Origin: an uncultured Burkholderiaceae bacterium
GTDB taxonomy: Bacteria; Pseudomonadota; Gammaproteobacteria; Burkholderiales; Burkholderiaceae
Direction: 5' to 3'
DNA: 64,000 nt
NCBI GenBank assembly: GCA_937871985.1
Contig: CALMPB010000327.1
Coordinates: 1-64,000 of the forward strand
Shown here: positions 1-8,089 of the stretch, one piece after another
Position numbering within the stretch: the first letter of the stretch is position 1
How the letters are laid out: each line of letters opens with the position of its first letter
Position numbers and translations under genes: made by a program
Notes under the pieces: model-generated
Database searches by the model: none
The model's input: only the letters and a program-made list of their open reading frames with translations
What the model was told of the DNA's origin: nothing

Positions 1-565
1 AGTTGAGCAGGGGCTCGCCCATGCCCATCATGACCACGTTGCTGATGACGCGGGTGGGTTCGGCGGGGGCGGCGCCACCGGCGCCCAGACGGGCGCTTTG
101 GAGATCGGCCTCGAGCACGCGCTTGGCGTACCAGAGCTGGCCGATGATTTCGGCGGTGGTCAGGTTGCGATTGAAACCTTGATAGCCCGTGGAACAAAAC
201 GGGCATGCCACCGTGCAGCCCGCCTGGCTGGAAATGCACAAGGTGCCGCGATCGTCCTCGGGAATGAAGACGGCCTCGACGGCATTGTTCCTGCCCACGT
301 CGAACAGCCATTTGCGCGTGCCGTCCGACGAGCGCTGCTCGGTGGCGACGCCCGGGGCGTGCACCGTACAGTGCTGCGCCAATTGCTGGCGGAACTCGCG
401 CGCCAGGTCGGTCATGTCATCGAACGAATCGACGCCGCGCTGGTGCACCCAGCGCTGCAACTGCTTGGCCCGGAAAGGCTTGCCGCCCCACTGACCGACG
501 AGGTCGGTCAGTTCGGCGGCGCCGAGGCCCAGCAGGTTGACGGGTTCGTCCAGAACAGATGGCAT
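1..565 (-). CDS. rlmN: RlmN, 23S rRNA (adenine2503-C2)/tRNA A37 methyltransferase, 3' part cut by window edge
   Basis: Radical-SAM enzyme that methylates C2 of A2503 in 23S rRNA and A37 of some tRNAs. Only the first 188 residues are inside the window; the gene runs off the left edge. The visible part starts at an ATG reading [14 protein letters not shown] and contains the N-terminal accessory domain ([19 protein letters not shown]) typical of RlmN. It also has the radical-SAM cluster motif CTVACPFC (C-x3-C-x2-C) and the following [11 protein letters not shown]. It lies 41 bp downstream of ndk on the same strand, an arrangement common in betaproteobacteria, so the two are probably co-transcribed. 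Confidence is high despite truncation. Confidence 0.93.
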   Translation of the reverse strand, partial: MPSVLDEPVNLLGLGAAELTDLVGQWGGKPFRAKQLQRWVHQRGVDSFDDMTDLAREFRQQLAQHCTVHAPGVATEQRSSDGTRKWLFDVGRNNAVEAVFIPEDDRGTLCISSQAGCTVACPFCSTGYQGFNRNLTTAEIIGQLWYAKRVLEADLQSARLGAGGAAPAEPTRVISNVVMMGMGEPLLN

Positions 566-606
566 GAGAGCGGTACGCGTATGAGGCAGGTTTCGGAGCC
601 CGGGAA

Positions 607-1032
607 TCAACGGCTGTGGATATTGCTTTCCGGGAAGAAGAAAGCGATTTCAACGGCGGCGGTTTCGGCGGCGTCGGAGCCGTGGACGGCGTTGGCGTCG
701 ATGCTGTCGGCGAAATCGGCGCGAATGGTGCCGGCTTCAGCCTTTTTGGGGTCGGTTGCGCCCATCAGGTCGCGGTTCTTTTGAATGGCGTTTTCGCCTT
801 CGAGAACCTGCACGAACACGGGGCCCGAGACCATGAAGTCGACCAGATCCTTGAAGAAGGGGCGCTCTTTGTGCACGGCGTAAAAGCGTTCGGCATCGGC
901 GCGCGACAATTGCTGCAGGCGGGCGGCGATGACCTTCAGGCCGGCCTTTTCGAAGCGGGCGACGATTTGGCCAATGACGTTCTTGGCGACGGCATCGGGT
1001 TTGATAATGGAAAGGGTGCGTTCAATAGCCAT
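607..1032 (-). CDS. ndk: Nucleoside diphosphate kinase
   Basis: Transfers the gamma-phosphate of ATP to nucleoside diphosphates through a phospho-histidine, balancing cytoplasmic NTP pools. The protein is 141 residues, the standard length. It begins [18 protein letters not shown] and contains the active-site block NAVHGSD near residues 115-121, whose histidine is the phosphorylated one. It ends at the usual [14 protein letters not shown] C-terminus. It is the first gene of the ndk-rlmN pair and is divergent from valS across a 288-bp intergenic region. Confidence 0.97.
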   Translation of the reverse strand: MAIERTLSIIKPDAVAKNVIGQIVARFEKAGLKVIAARLQQLSRADAERFYAVHKERPFFKDLVDFMVSGPVFVQVLEGENAIQKNRDLMGATDPKKAEAGTIRADFADSIDANAVHGSDAAETAAVEIAFFFPESNIHSR

Positions 1033-1320
1033 AAAATATCCAAAGAGTAAAACAGTGACTTGCTGTTACGGCAGCGCGTCATGCCTTGATGTCGAAAATA
1101 CTTATCTTCAATAAAAACAACAACTTTGACAGAGTTTTTGTTAACCTCGCATTTTAACATGCCCAAGACACACCGCGACATCTTAAAATAGCGGGTTGGC
1201 CGGCGAAGCGATTTTCCCGCGCCCTGCCCGCAAGCGCGGCATGGCGCCCGGCGCTTGGGCCGTCTGCCCGCACTGCATTGTTTACACTGCGGGGCATTCT
1301 CCATACCTACTCTTTGAACC
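1033..1320. other. Divergent ndk/valS intergenic region
   Basis: This 288-bp stretch holds no gene. It separates ndk (leftward) from valS (rightward) and must carry both promoters. A TTGACA hexamer at 1126-1131 on the plus strand is followed by AT-rich sequence around 1150-1160 (CATTTTAACAT), which could be a -35/-10 pair for valS, though the spacing is not ideal. No other motif stands out. Confidence 0.4.
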
Positions 1321-4170
1321 ATGACCACGAATTCCGACCTGAACGACCCCGCGCAACTATCCAAAAGCTTTGAGCCACAAGAAATCGAATCACGCTGGTA
1401 TGCCGAATGGGAGCGCAGGGGCTACTTCAGGGGCGGGCGGCATGTGGAACCCGCCGCGGGCCGCAAGAGCGAGCCCTTCGTCATCCAGTTCCCGCCTCCC
1501 AACGTCACCGGCACCCTGCACATGGGCCACGCCTTCAACCAGACCGTCATGGACGGGCTGGTCCGCTATCACCGCATGCGCGGCGACGACACGGTCTTCA
1601 TTCCGGGCACCGACCATGCGGGCATCGCGACCCAGATCGTGGTCGAACGCCAGCTCGACGCCCAAAACCTGTCGCGCCACGACCTGGGACGCGAAAAATT
1701 CCTGGAAACCGTCTGGGAATGGAAACATAAATCGGGCAGCGCCATCACCGAGCAATTCCGCCGCCTGGGCTCTTCAGCGGACTGGGAGCGCGAATACTTC
1801 ACCATGGACGGCAACCTGTCGCGCGGCGTCGTGGAAACCTTCGTCCGCCTGCACGAACAAGGCCTGATCTATCGCGGCAAGCGCCTGGTCAACTGGGATC
1901 CCGTTCTGGGCACCGCCGTCTCCGACCTGGAAGTGGTCAGCGAGGAAGAAGACGGTTTCATGTGGGAAATCCGCTATCCGCTGGTCGAGCCGGTCGATGG
2001 ACTGACGCATCTGGTCGTAGCCACCACCCGGCCTGAAACCATGCTGGGCGACGTGGCGGTCATGGTGCATCCCGACGACGAACGCTATGCCCACCTGATC
2101 GGCCGCAAGGTGCTCCTGCCGCTTGCCGGACGCGAAATCCCCGTCATTGCCGACGATTACGTCGACCGGGAGTTCGGCACCGGCGTGGTCAAGGTAACCC
2201 CCGCCCACGACTTCAACGACTACGCCGTGGGACAGCGCCACGGCCTGCCACAGATCAGCATCCTTACCCTGGACGCCAAAATCAGCGACGACTGTCCCGC
2301 CGTTTACCGCGGCATGGATCGTTTTGCCGCCCGCAAGAAAATCGTCGAAGACCTGCAGGCGCAGGAGCTGCTGGCCAACATCAAGCCCCACAAGCTGATG
2401 GTGCCCCGTGGCGATCGCACCAACACCGTCATCGAACCCATGCTGACCGACCAATGGTTCGTCGCCATGAGCAAGGCCGCGCCGGCCGGCACCCTGAACC
2501 CCGGCCAAAGCATCACCGAAGCCGCGCTGGCGGCGGTGGCCGACGGCCGCATCGAGTTCTACCCCGAAAACTGGACGACCACCTACAACCAGTGGCTGGA
2601 AAAAATCCAGGACTGGTGCATTTCTCGCCAGCTATGGTGGGGCCACCAGATTCCCGCCTGGTATTCGGAAGACGGCCAGATCTTCGTTGCCCGCAACGAG
2701 GAGGAGGCACGCGAGCAGGCCGCCGCCGCGGGCGTCGCGGGCTCGCTTACGCGCGACCCGGACGTCCTGGACACCTGGTTCTCGTCGGCCCTCGTGCCAT
2801 TCACCGACCTCGGCTGGCCCGAGAAAACCCCCGATCTCGAACGCTACCTGCCCTCCAGCGTCCTGGTGACCGGATTCGACATCATCTTCTTCTGGGTGGC
2901 CCGCATGGTCATGATGGGCCTGCACATGACCGGCCAGGTGCCCTTCAAGACCGTCTATGTCCACGGCCTCATCTGCGACATGGACGGCAAGAAGATGAGC
3001 AAGTCCAAGGGCAACACCATCGACCCCGTGGATCTCATCGACGGCGTCAGCCTGGAAACGCTGCTGGCCAAGCGCACCACGGGCCTGATGAATCCCCAGC
3101 AGGCCGCCAGCATCGAAAAGAAAACCCGCAAGGACTATCCCCAGGGGTTCCCGGCCTACGGCACCGACGCGCTGCGCTTCACCATGGCGGCCTATGCCAC
3201 GCTGGGCCGCAACATCAATTTCGACCTGAAGCGCTGCGAAGGCTATCGCAATTTCTGCAACAAGCTCTGGAACGCCACCCGCTTCGTCCTGATGAATACC
3301 GAAGGGCACGACCTGACCGGCGCCGACCAGGGCGAACTGGCCTTCGCCGACCGCTGGATCATCAGCCAGCTGCAGCGCCTGGAGGAAGACGTCCAGCGCG
3401 GCTTCGACGACTACCGTTTCGACAACATCGCCAATGCGCTGTACCACTTCATCTGGGACGAATACTGCGACTGGTACCTGGAGCTGGCGAAGGTGCAGAT
3501 CCAGCATGGCAGCGCGGCGCAGCAGTTGGGCACCCGCCGCACGTTGATCCGCGTGCTGGAAACCCTGCTGCGGCTGGCCCACCCCATCATCCCCTTCATC
3601 ACCGAAGAGCTCTGGCAAAAAGTCGCCCTGGACGCTGGCAAGCGGCGCGCCGACGAACAGACCAGCCTGTGCATCCAGCCCTACCCGCTGGCCAACCCCG
3701 AGCTGCTCGACCCGGAGGCGGAAGCCGAGGTTGCCGAGCTCAAGGCCCAGGTCGAAGCTGTGCGCGCCCTGCGCGGCGAAATGAACCTGTCGCCAGCCCA
3801 GCGCGTGCCCCTGATCGCCCGCGGCGATGCGGCGGCGCTGCAGCGCCATAGCGCCTACCTGGCCGCCCTGGCCAAGCTGAGCGAGGTTCAAATCGTGGAC
3901 AGCCTGCCCGACGTCGGCGCGCCGGTGCAAATCGTCGGCACGACCGAACTCATGCTGCACGTCGAAATCGACGTCGAAGCCGAACGCTCCCGCCTGGGCA
4001 AGGAAATCGAACGCCTGGAAGGAGAAATCGCCAAGGCGAACGGCAAGTTGTCGAATGCCAGCTTCGTCGAGCGCGCCCCGGCGGCGGTGGTCGAGCAGGA
4101 AAAAGCCCGCGTGGCCCAGTTTGGCGACACCCTGGCCAAGGTACGGGCTCAATTGAACAAGCTTGCATAG
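1321..4170 (+). CDS. valS: Valyl-tRNA synthetase
   Basis: Class I aminoacyl-tRNA synthetase charging tRNA-Val. At 949 residues it matches the usual bacterial length. The HIGH-type signature is seen as [11 protein letters not shown] near residue 62 and the KMSKS loop as KKMSKSKGN near residue 558. Between them is the editing domain, with [10 protein letters not shown] at about residue 237. The C-terminal tRNA-binding arm ([22 protein letters not shown]) is a coiled coil, as expected. The ATG start has no strong Shine-Dalgarno sequence. It is monocistronic as far as can be seen. Confidence 0.98.
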   Translation: MTTNSDLNDPAQLSKSFEPQEIESRWYAEWERRGYFRGGRHVEPAAGRKSEPFVIQFPPPNVTGTLHMGHAFNQTVMDGLVRYHRMRGDDTVFIPGTDHAGIATQIVVERQLDAQNLSRHDLGREKFLETVWEWKHKSGSAITEQFRRLGSSADWEREYFTMDGNLSRGVVETFVRLHEQGLIYRGKRLVNWDPVLGTAVSDLEVVSEEEDGFMWEIRYPLVEPVDGLTHLVVATTRPETMLGDVAVMVHPDDERYAHLIGRKVLLPLAGREIPVIADDYVDREFGTGVVKVTPAHDFNDYAVGQRHGLPQISILTLDAKISDDCPAVYRGMDRFAARKKIVEDLQAQELLANIKPHKLMVPRGDRTNTVIEPMLTDQWFVAMSKAAPAGTLNPGQSITEAALAAVADGRIEFYPENWTTTYNQWLEKIQDWCISRQLWWGHQIPAWYSEDGQIFVARNEEEAREQAAAAGVAGSLTRDPDVLDTWFSSALVPFTDLGWPEKTPDLERYLPSSVLVTGFDIIFFWVARMVMMGLHMTGQVPFKTVYVHGLICDMDGKKMSKSKGNTIDPVDLIDGVSLETLLAKRTTGLMNPQQAASIEKKTRKDYPQGFPAYGTDALRFTMAAYATLGRNINFDLKRCEGYRNFCNKLWNATRFVLMNTEGHDLTGADQGELAFADRWIISQLQRLEEDVQRGFDDYRFDNIANALYHFIWDEYCDWYLELAKVQIQHGSAAQQLGTRRTLIRVLETLLRLAHPIIPFITEELWQKVALDAGKRRADEQTSLCIQPYPLANPELLDPEAEAEVAELKAQVEAVRALRGEMNLSPAQRVPLIARGDAAALQRHSAYLAALAKLSEVQIVDSLPDVGAPVQIVGTTELMLHVEIDVEAERSRLGKEIERLEGEIAKANGKLSNASFVERAPAAVVEQEKARVAQFGDTLAKVRAQLNKLA

Positions 4171-4215
4171 CCGCGTCATTGCACAAGGCAGGCCATCGCG
4201 CATCCGCCGCGAGTA

Positions 4216-4244
4216 TTGCATGCGGCGAGCGCGATTGATAAACT
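4216..4244 (+). promoter_or_regulatory. Candidate sigma-70 promoter of the fluoride operon
   Basis: A TTGCAT hexamer at 4216-4221 and a TAAACT hexamer at 4239-4244 are separated by 17 bp. Transcription would start around 4251, at the 5' edge of the riboswitch aptamer. This is inferred from spacing and position; the -10 matches consensus at four of six bases. Confidence 0.5.
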
Positions 4245-4249
4245 ATGTC

Positions 4250-4354
4250 GCGGAGATGGCATTCCTCCACTTAGAACCGCCGGCATGCGCTGGCTGATGA
4301 TGCCTACTCGTTCCTGATCAGGAAGCGGGTGGGCTTGAGTCGATCAGCGCTTCC
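4250..4354 (+). ncRNA. Fluoride riboswitch (crcB RNA motif) upstream of crcB
   Basis: The sequence follows the crcB-motif consensus: GGAGATGGCATTCCTCC at 4252-4268, then AACCGCC at 4275-4281, then GGCTGATGATGCCTAC at 4292-4307. These blocks form the P1 stem, the pseudoknot partner and the conserved 3' segment of the fluoride aptamer. After the aptamer come two mutually exclusive structures. One is a 14-bp perfect palindrome TTCCTGATCAGGAA at 4311-4324. The other is a stem GGAAGCG (4321-4327) with CGCTTCC (4348-4354). These may form the expression platform. The gene controlled, crcB/fluC, is the classic target, so the assignment is strong; the platform mechanism is inference. Confidence 0.9.
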
Positions 4355-4490
4355 TCGTTCAGGCCTTCGCCTCAACGCAAGATTTCCGGCCGCCATGATA
4401 AAAAAACGCCACTTCTCCACGCTGCGCGCACCAGCGCCGCCTCCATCACTCCCCTGCCCCCAAGAACCTTTTGCCATCCCTGGCTAGGCC

Positions 4491-4874
4491 ATGCCAAGCG
4501 CAATCATCGTCATCGCGCTGGGCGCGGGAATCGGCGCGCTGCTGCGCTGGCTGCTGGGCCTGGGACTGAACTCGATTTTGCCTTCCTTGCCGCTCGGCAC
4601 CTTGGCCGCCAATCTGATCGGCGGTCTGCTCATAGGCATACTCAGCGAATTCTTCAAGGCCCATGCCAGTCTGCCCGCTGAATGGCGCTTGTTCGCCATT
4701 ACAGGCTTTCTGGGAGGGCTGACGACTTTCTCCACTTTTTCGCTGGAAGTGAGCAGCCTCATACAAAATCGGGAGCTCGCCAGCGCCGCGCTCGAACTGG
4801 GCGTGCATGTGGCGGGCTCCATCGGCCTGACGCTGCTGGGCATCGCGTTCGTGCAATATTTCTTCAGCCACTGA
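4491..4874 (+). CDS. crcB: CrcB/FluC fluoride channel
   Basis: Small inner-membrane protein that forms a dual-topology dimeric channel exporting fluoride. It has 127 residues and four predicted membrane helices. Visible family motifs are GALLRW near the N-terminus, NLIGGLLIG in helix 2, and GFLGGLTTFSTFSLE, the phenylalanine-lined pore and sodium-site segment, around residues 69-83. It follows a fluoride riboswitch and is followed after 17 bp by a DUF190 gene, a common companion of crcB. The ATG start gives the canonical N-terminus; the ribosome-binding site is weak. Confidence 0.96.
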   Translation: MPSAIIVIALGAGIGALLRWLLGLGLNSILPSLPLGTLAANLIGGLLIGILSEFFKAHASLPAEWRLFAITGFLGGLTTFSTFSLEVSSLIQNRELASAALELGVHVAGSIGLTLLGIAFVQYFFSH

Positions 4875-4891
4875 GCAAAGGAAACAACACC

Positions 4892-5215
4892 ATGACAGGA
4901 TATATGCTGACTTTCTTCACACAGCAAGACCGGTCCCACAATCATCAACCACTGCATCAGTGGCTATTGGAACTGGCTCAGTCCATGCAGATCCGCGGAG
5001 CCACCGTGATGGCCGCCCAGGAAGGCCTGGGCGGCCATCACCGGCTTCACTCGGCGCACTTTTTCGACTTGGCCGACCAGCCCATCGAAATTGCCATGGT
5101 GGTGTCCGCCTCCGAATGCGACGCCATCATGGCACGCCTGGGCAATGAGCCGTCCCTGCATCTTTTCTACGCCAAGACGCCGGTCGAGTTCGGCACCATA
5201 GGCCGGCCCCTGTAA
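4892..5215 (+). CDS. DUF190-family protein, crcB partner
   Basis: A 107-residue soluble protein beginning MTGYMLTFFTQQDRSHNHQP. The layout resembles DUF190 proteins, small PII-like ferredoxin-fold proteins: an N-terminal TFFTQQDR segment, IRGATVMAAQEGLGGHHRLHSA in the middle, and a C-terminal strand. DUF190 genes recur next to crcB in many bacteria, but their function is not established. A fluoride-related regulatory role is a guess from context. The start was chosen because the ATG has GAAA-type upstream purines and sits 17 bp after the crcB stop. Confidence 0.8.
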   Translation: MTGYMLTFFTQQDRSHNHQPLHQWLLELAQSMQIRGATVMAAQEGLGGHHRLHSAHFFDLADQPIEIAMVVSASECDAIMARLGNEPSLHLFYAKTPVEFGTIGRPL

Positions 5216-5296
5216 ATATCATCCATACGCACCGCGGTGGGCCGCACGCGGCCAAGCGACGCGACAAGCTGCAACAACCTGACACGGGGTAAAAAA

Positions 5297-5929
5297 ATGA
5301 CGACTCTGATTCTCATGAGACATGGGCATGTCGAAGGCATCGATCCACCACGTTTTCGCGGCCGTGCCGAACTGCCTCTCAGCCCCCTTGGCATGCTTCA
5401 GGCACAAGCGCTGGCCCACCGGATCGCCAAAGGCTACGCATCGGCAGCGCTTTACACCAGCCCGATGGGACGTTGCATCCAGACCGGAGCCCCGATAGCC
5501 CAGGCGCTGAAAATCGAGCCCCAGGCGCTCGATGGGCTTCAAGACCTGGACTACGGACAATGGCAGGGACTCACCCACGATACCGTGCGGGAGCGCTGGC
5601 CGGAGCAGTATTCGAACTGGCGCGAGAGGCCGCAGCGCGTCCGTTTTCCCGATGGCGAGTCCTTGCAGGATCTGGTGGCGCGCACCGCCAAAGGGCTGCA
5701 TGAAGTCCTGCAGCGCCATCCGGAACCCTCAGACGTGGTAATGCTTATCGGACACGACAGCGTCAACCGCGCGGTGCTGCTGCAACTTCTGGATCAGCCT
5801 CTTTGCGCCTACTGGCGTTTGGCTCAAAGCCCGTGCTGCATCAATCAGATTGAAATACGCGGACTCGAAGCCACCGTACAGCGGATCAACGATACCGCCC
5901 ATCTGGAAGACCTGCCTGCCCATCGATGA
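5297..5929 (+). CDS. Histidine phosphatase (phosphoglycerate mutase-like) family protein
   Basis: A 210-residue member of the histidine phosphatase superfamily. The catalytic RHG motif is seen in LILMRHGHVEG near residue 8, and the second conserved histidine in MLIGHDSVNRAVL near residue 152. GLQDLDYGQWQGLT matches the substrate-side glutamate/aspartate region of the cobalamin-phosphatase/phosphoglycerate-mutase branch. The exact substrate cannot be told from sequence. It lies 81 bp after the DUF190 gene on the same strand and may be part of the fluoride-responsive transcript. It faces trmD at its 3' end. Confidence 0.82.
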   Translation: MTTLILMRHGHVEGIDPPRFRGRAELPLSPLGMLQAQALAHRIAKGYASAALYTSPMGRCIQTGAPIAQALKIEPQALDGLQDLDYGQWQGLTHDTVRERWPEQYSNWRERPQRVRFPDGESLQDLVARTAKGLHEVLQRHPEPSDVVMLIGHDSVNRAVLLQLLDQPLCAYWRLAQSPCCINQIEIRGLEATVQRINDTAHLEDLPAHR

Positions 5930-6010
5930 GCGCCTGTGCAGCGCAAGGCCGGTGCCGAGGAGCTTCGGCATGATGCGCCGGGGCTTGCGCGCTGCTTCCG
6001 GACGGCTTTT

Positions 6011-6772
6011 TCATTCCGCCGGACTACGCGCCAATTGCGCCAGGAATTTCTCGTCGGCCTTGCTGAGCAGGCCCGCCCGGCGGGCCTGCTCCAGCAGATC
6101 GGGGCGGCGGCGCCAGGTAAGCGCCAACGACTGTTCGCGCCGCCACACAGCGATTCTGGCGTGATGGCCGGACAGCAGTTCGGCCGGCACGCTTTGGCCT
6201 TTGTAGTCTTCGGGGCGGGTGTAATGCGGGCTGTCCAGCAACCCCGTCAGGGCGTCGTTGAAGGAATCCTGGCGCGCGGAATCGGCGTCGTTCAAGGCCC
6301 CCGGCAATAGCCGGACGGCGGCGTCCATGATTGCCATGGCGGGGATTTCCCCTCCCGAAAGCACGAAGTCGCCCATCGACACCTCATGGGTGACGCAACG
6401 CTCGATGAAACGCTGGTCCACACCTTCGTAGCGGCCGCAAACCAGTATCGAACCGCCCTCGTCCACCAGACTTTGCGCCATGGCCTGATCGAAGCGTTGC
6501 CCTGTGGGACTCATCAGCATGACCGAGGCCGGGCGCGACCGGCTCGACTGGGCGGCCAGGACGGCCTGCTCCAGCGGATCGGCCAGCATGACCATGCCAG
6601 GGCCGCCCCCATAAGGCCGGTCGTCGACGGTGCGATGGACATCGTGCGTGAAATCGCGTGGATTCCACAGGCCAAGCTCCCATAACCCATGCTTGAACGC
6701 ACGCCCCGTGACGCCCTGGTCGCTGACCGCGCCGAACATGTCGGGGAATAAGGTGATGACGTCAAAACGCAT
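6011..6772 (-). CDS. trmD: tRNA (guanine37-N1)-methyltransferase TrmD
   Basis: SPOUT-class enzyme methylating G37 of tRNAs read by CNN/GGN anticodons, preventing frameshifting. It has 253 residues. Characteristic blocks are [15 protein letters not shown] near residue 52, the knot segment [16 protein letters not shown] near residue 112, and [18 protein letters not shown] near residue 136. It is the third gene of rpsP-rimM-trmD, 29 bp after rimM. In most betaproteobacteria rplS follows trmD. Here the next gene downstream is a convergent phosphatase, so rplS must lie elsewhere. Confidence 0.97.
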   Translation of the reverse strand: MRFDVITLFPDMFGAVSDQGVTGRAFKHGLWELGLWNPRDFTHDVHRTVDDRPYGGGPGMVMLADPLEQAVLAAQSSRSRPASVMLMSPTGQRFDQAMAQSLVDEGGSILVCGRYEGVDQRFIERCVTHEVSMGDFVLSGGEIPAMAIMDAAVRLLPGALNDADSARQDSFNDALTGLLDSPHYTRPEDYKGQSVPAELLSGHHARIAVWRREQSLALTWRRRPDLLEQARRAGLLSKADEKFLAQLARSPAE

Positions 6773-6801
6773 GGGTCAAGCCTCGGAGCTTGCGGCCCGC
6801 A

Positions 6802-7422
6802 TTAAAAATCGGCCGGCCAATTGCTGTCCAGCCGCTTGTTGGCGATATCGACGGTATGCACGTGGGCGTTTACAAAAGGCACCAGGACATCCACCGTGCG
6901 CCCTTTGGCATCGTGCAGCAGCTCCGGCTCCGTTCCTTCGCTGGCGGCTTTCGCCCGCGCGACCCGCAGAACGGCATGGGCGCCGTTGTCGATGACTTCG
7001 ACCACCCGTCCGATCAGGGCGGAAGAGCCGTTCCGATCGCCGAACAAAAGGCAGCCGATGAGGTCGACCCAGTAGTATTCGTCGTCGTCCGCCGGGGGAA
7101 AGCTGGCGCGCCGCGCCCAAACGCTGTGGCCCTTGAGCTTTTCGGCCGCGTCGCGGCCGGGGCTGGCGTCGATCTGGGCAACGACCGTGCTTCCCTGCGG
7201 CCTGGCGGCCAGCACCTTTACCGGGTACGGACGCGACAAAGCGCCCGGGCGCTCCAGGGGAGCAGCGGGCGCTTTCAACCACCACTGTTCAGCGTCGAGC
7301 AGTACCTCGGCTTCGGTCGAATGCGGCTGGATCTTGACCCAGCCCTTGATGCCGTAAGCCGACACAATGCGGCCCAGCTCTACAAGATCGTCGGGAATCC
7401 CAGCGTCTTGGGAGGCGGACAT
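6802..7422 (-). CDS. rimM: Ribosome maturation factor RimM
   Basis: Assembly factor for the 30S head that binds ribosomal protein S19. It has 206 residues, slightly longer than E. coli RimM (about 180). It contains the N-terminal beta-barrel start LVELGRIVSAYGIKGWVKI and the PRC-barrel region with YYWVDLIGCLLFGDRNGSSALIGRVVEV. It ends with TVDVLVPFVNAHVHTVDI, matching the family. It sits between rpsP (29 bp upstream) and trmD (29 bp downstream). Confidence 0.95.
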   Translation of the reverse strand: MSASQDAGIPDDLVELGRIVSAYGIKGWVKIQPHSTEAEVLLDAEQWWLKAPAAPLERPGALSRPYPVKVLAARPQGSTVVAQIDASPGRDAAEKLKGHSVWARRASFPPADDDEYYWVDLIGCLLFGDRNGSSALIGRVVEVIDNGAHAVLRVARAKAASEGTEPELLHDAKGRTVDVLVPFVNAHVHTVDIANKRLDSNWPADF

Positions 7423-7451
7423 GGCGCGGTACCGTTATGCCAGCGCTACGC

Positions 7452-7706
7452 TCAGGCAGCCGCCTTGGCGGAGTATTCTTTAACCAAACGGGTAACGGCG
7501 GGCGACAATTGGGCGCCGTTGTCGGTCCAGTGCTTGACGCGGTCGAGCGCCAAACGCAGGTTTTCCTGGCCTTCGTTGCCAACGGGGTTGTAAAAACCCA
7601 CGCGTTCAATAAAACGGCCATCGCGACGGTTACGCGAATCGGCTGCTACAACGTTGTAAAACGGACGTTTCTTCGAGCCACCACGGGCTAGACGAATCAC
7701 CACCAT
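7452..7706 (-). CDS. rpsP: 30S ribosomal protein S16
   Basis: Small ribosomal subunit protein of 84 residues starting [20 protein letters not shown], the S16 signature. Later it contains [14 protein letters not shown]. The ATG is preceded by AAAGGA at 8-nt spacing. An in-frame upstream extension has no support and would break the conserved N-terminus. It is the first gene of rpsP-rimM-trmD. Confidence 0.98.
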   Translation of the reverse strand: MVVIRLARGGSKKRPFYNVVAADSRNRRDGRFIERVGFYNPVGNEGQENLRLALDRVKHWTDNGAQLSPAVTRLVKEYSAKAAA

Positions 7707-7741
7707 AGGTAATCCTTTGAAAATGTTGTGAAAAACAAAAG

Positions 7742-7771
7742 ATTCTAGCACTTAATGGCTAGCCTAGGCAA
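7742..7771 (-). promoter_or_regulatory. Candidate rpsP operon promoter
   Basis: On the minus strand, TTGCCT (7766-7771) and TAGAAT (7742-7747) are separated by 18 bp, about 35 bp upstream of the rpsP start codon. The -10 fits consensus at five of six bases. Confidence 0.6.
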
Positions 7772-7843
7772 ACCTTAGCGCATAAATCCGCCAAATATAT
7801 TCAAAAAGCCACACCGCCCCGCGGCAAGAACCGCGCCTGGGCC

Positions 7844-8086
7844 TTAGCGGCGCACCAGGAAATGCACGGCGCGATCCGGCGACTCGTCTTGCGCCCTCAA
7901 GGCATTGCCCGTTTGCTTGGCGAATGCCTGGAAGTCCCGCACGGCATGCGTGTCGGTGGTGATGACCTTCAGCACCTGCCCGCTTTGCAACTGCGCCAGG
8001 GCTTTTTTCGCCCGCAGGATGGGCAAAGGGCATTTTAACCCCGAGGCGTCGATTTCGAGATCGAAATCGGGTGTATCGGATTCCAT
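7844..8086 (-). CDS. tusA: TusA/SirA-family sulfur carrier protein
   Basis: An 80-residue sulfur-relay protein. The hallmark CPxP motif appears in DASGLKCPLPILRAKKAL near residue 19, where the cysteine carries persulfide sulfur. It ends with an HFLVRR strand typical of the family. TusA hands sulfur on for tRNA thiolation or molybdenum-cofactor-related chemistry. Either use would fit this window, which encodes the thiouridylase MnmA and the molybdoenzyme XdhAB. It starts 3 bp after the alaS stop codon, so it is co-transcribed with alaS. Confidence 0.85.
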   Translation of the reverse strand: MESDTPDFDLEIDASGLKCPLPILRAKKALAQLQSGQVLKVITTDTHAVRDFQAFAKQTGNALRAQDESPDRAVHFLVRR

Positions 8087-8089
8087 GCC

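Noticed and set aside
2632..4221. 529-codon open frame opposite valS
   Set aside because: It is the antisense shadow of valS; high GC makes long antisense frames common and the translation has no recognisable domain.
4395..4487. 30-codon frame ending 3 nt before the crcB ATG
   Set aside because: Proline-rich, no ribosome-binding site; probably chance in the riboswitch leader.
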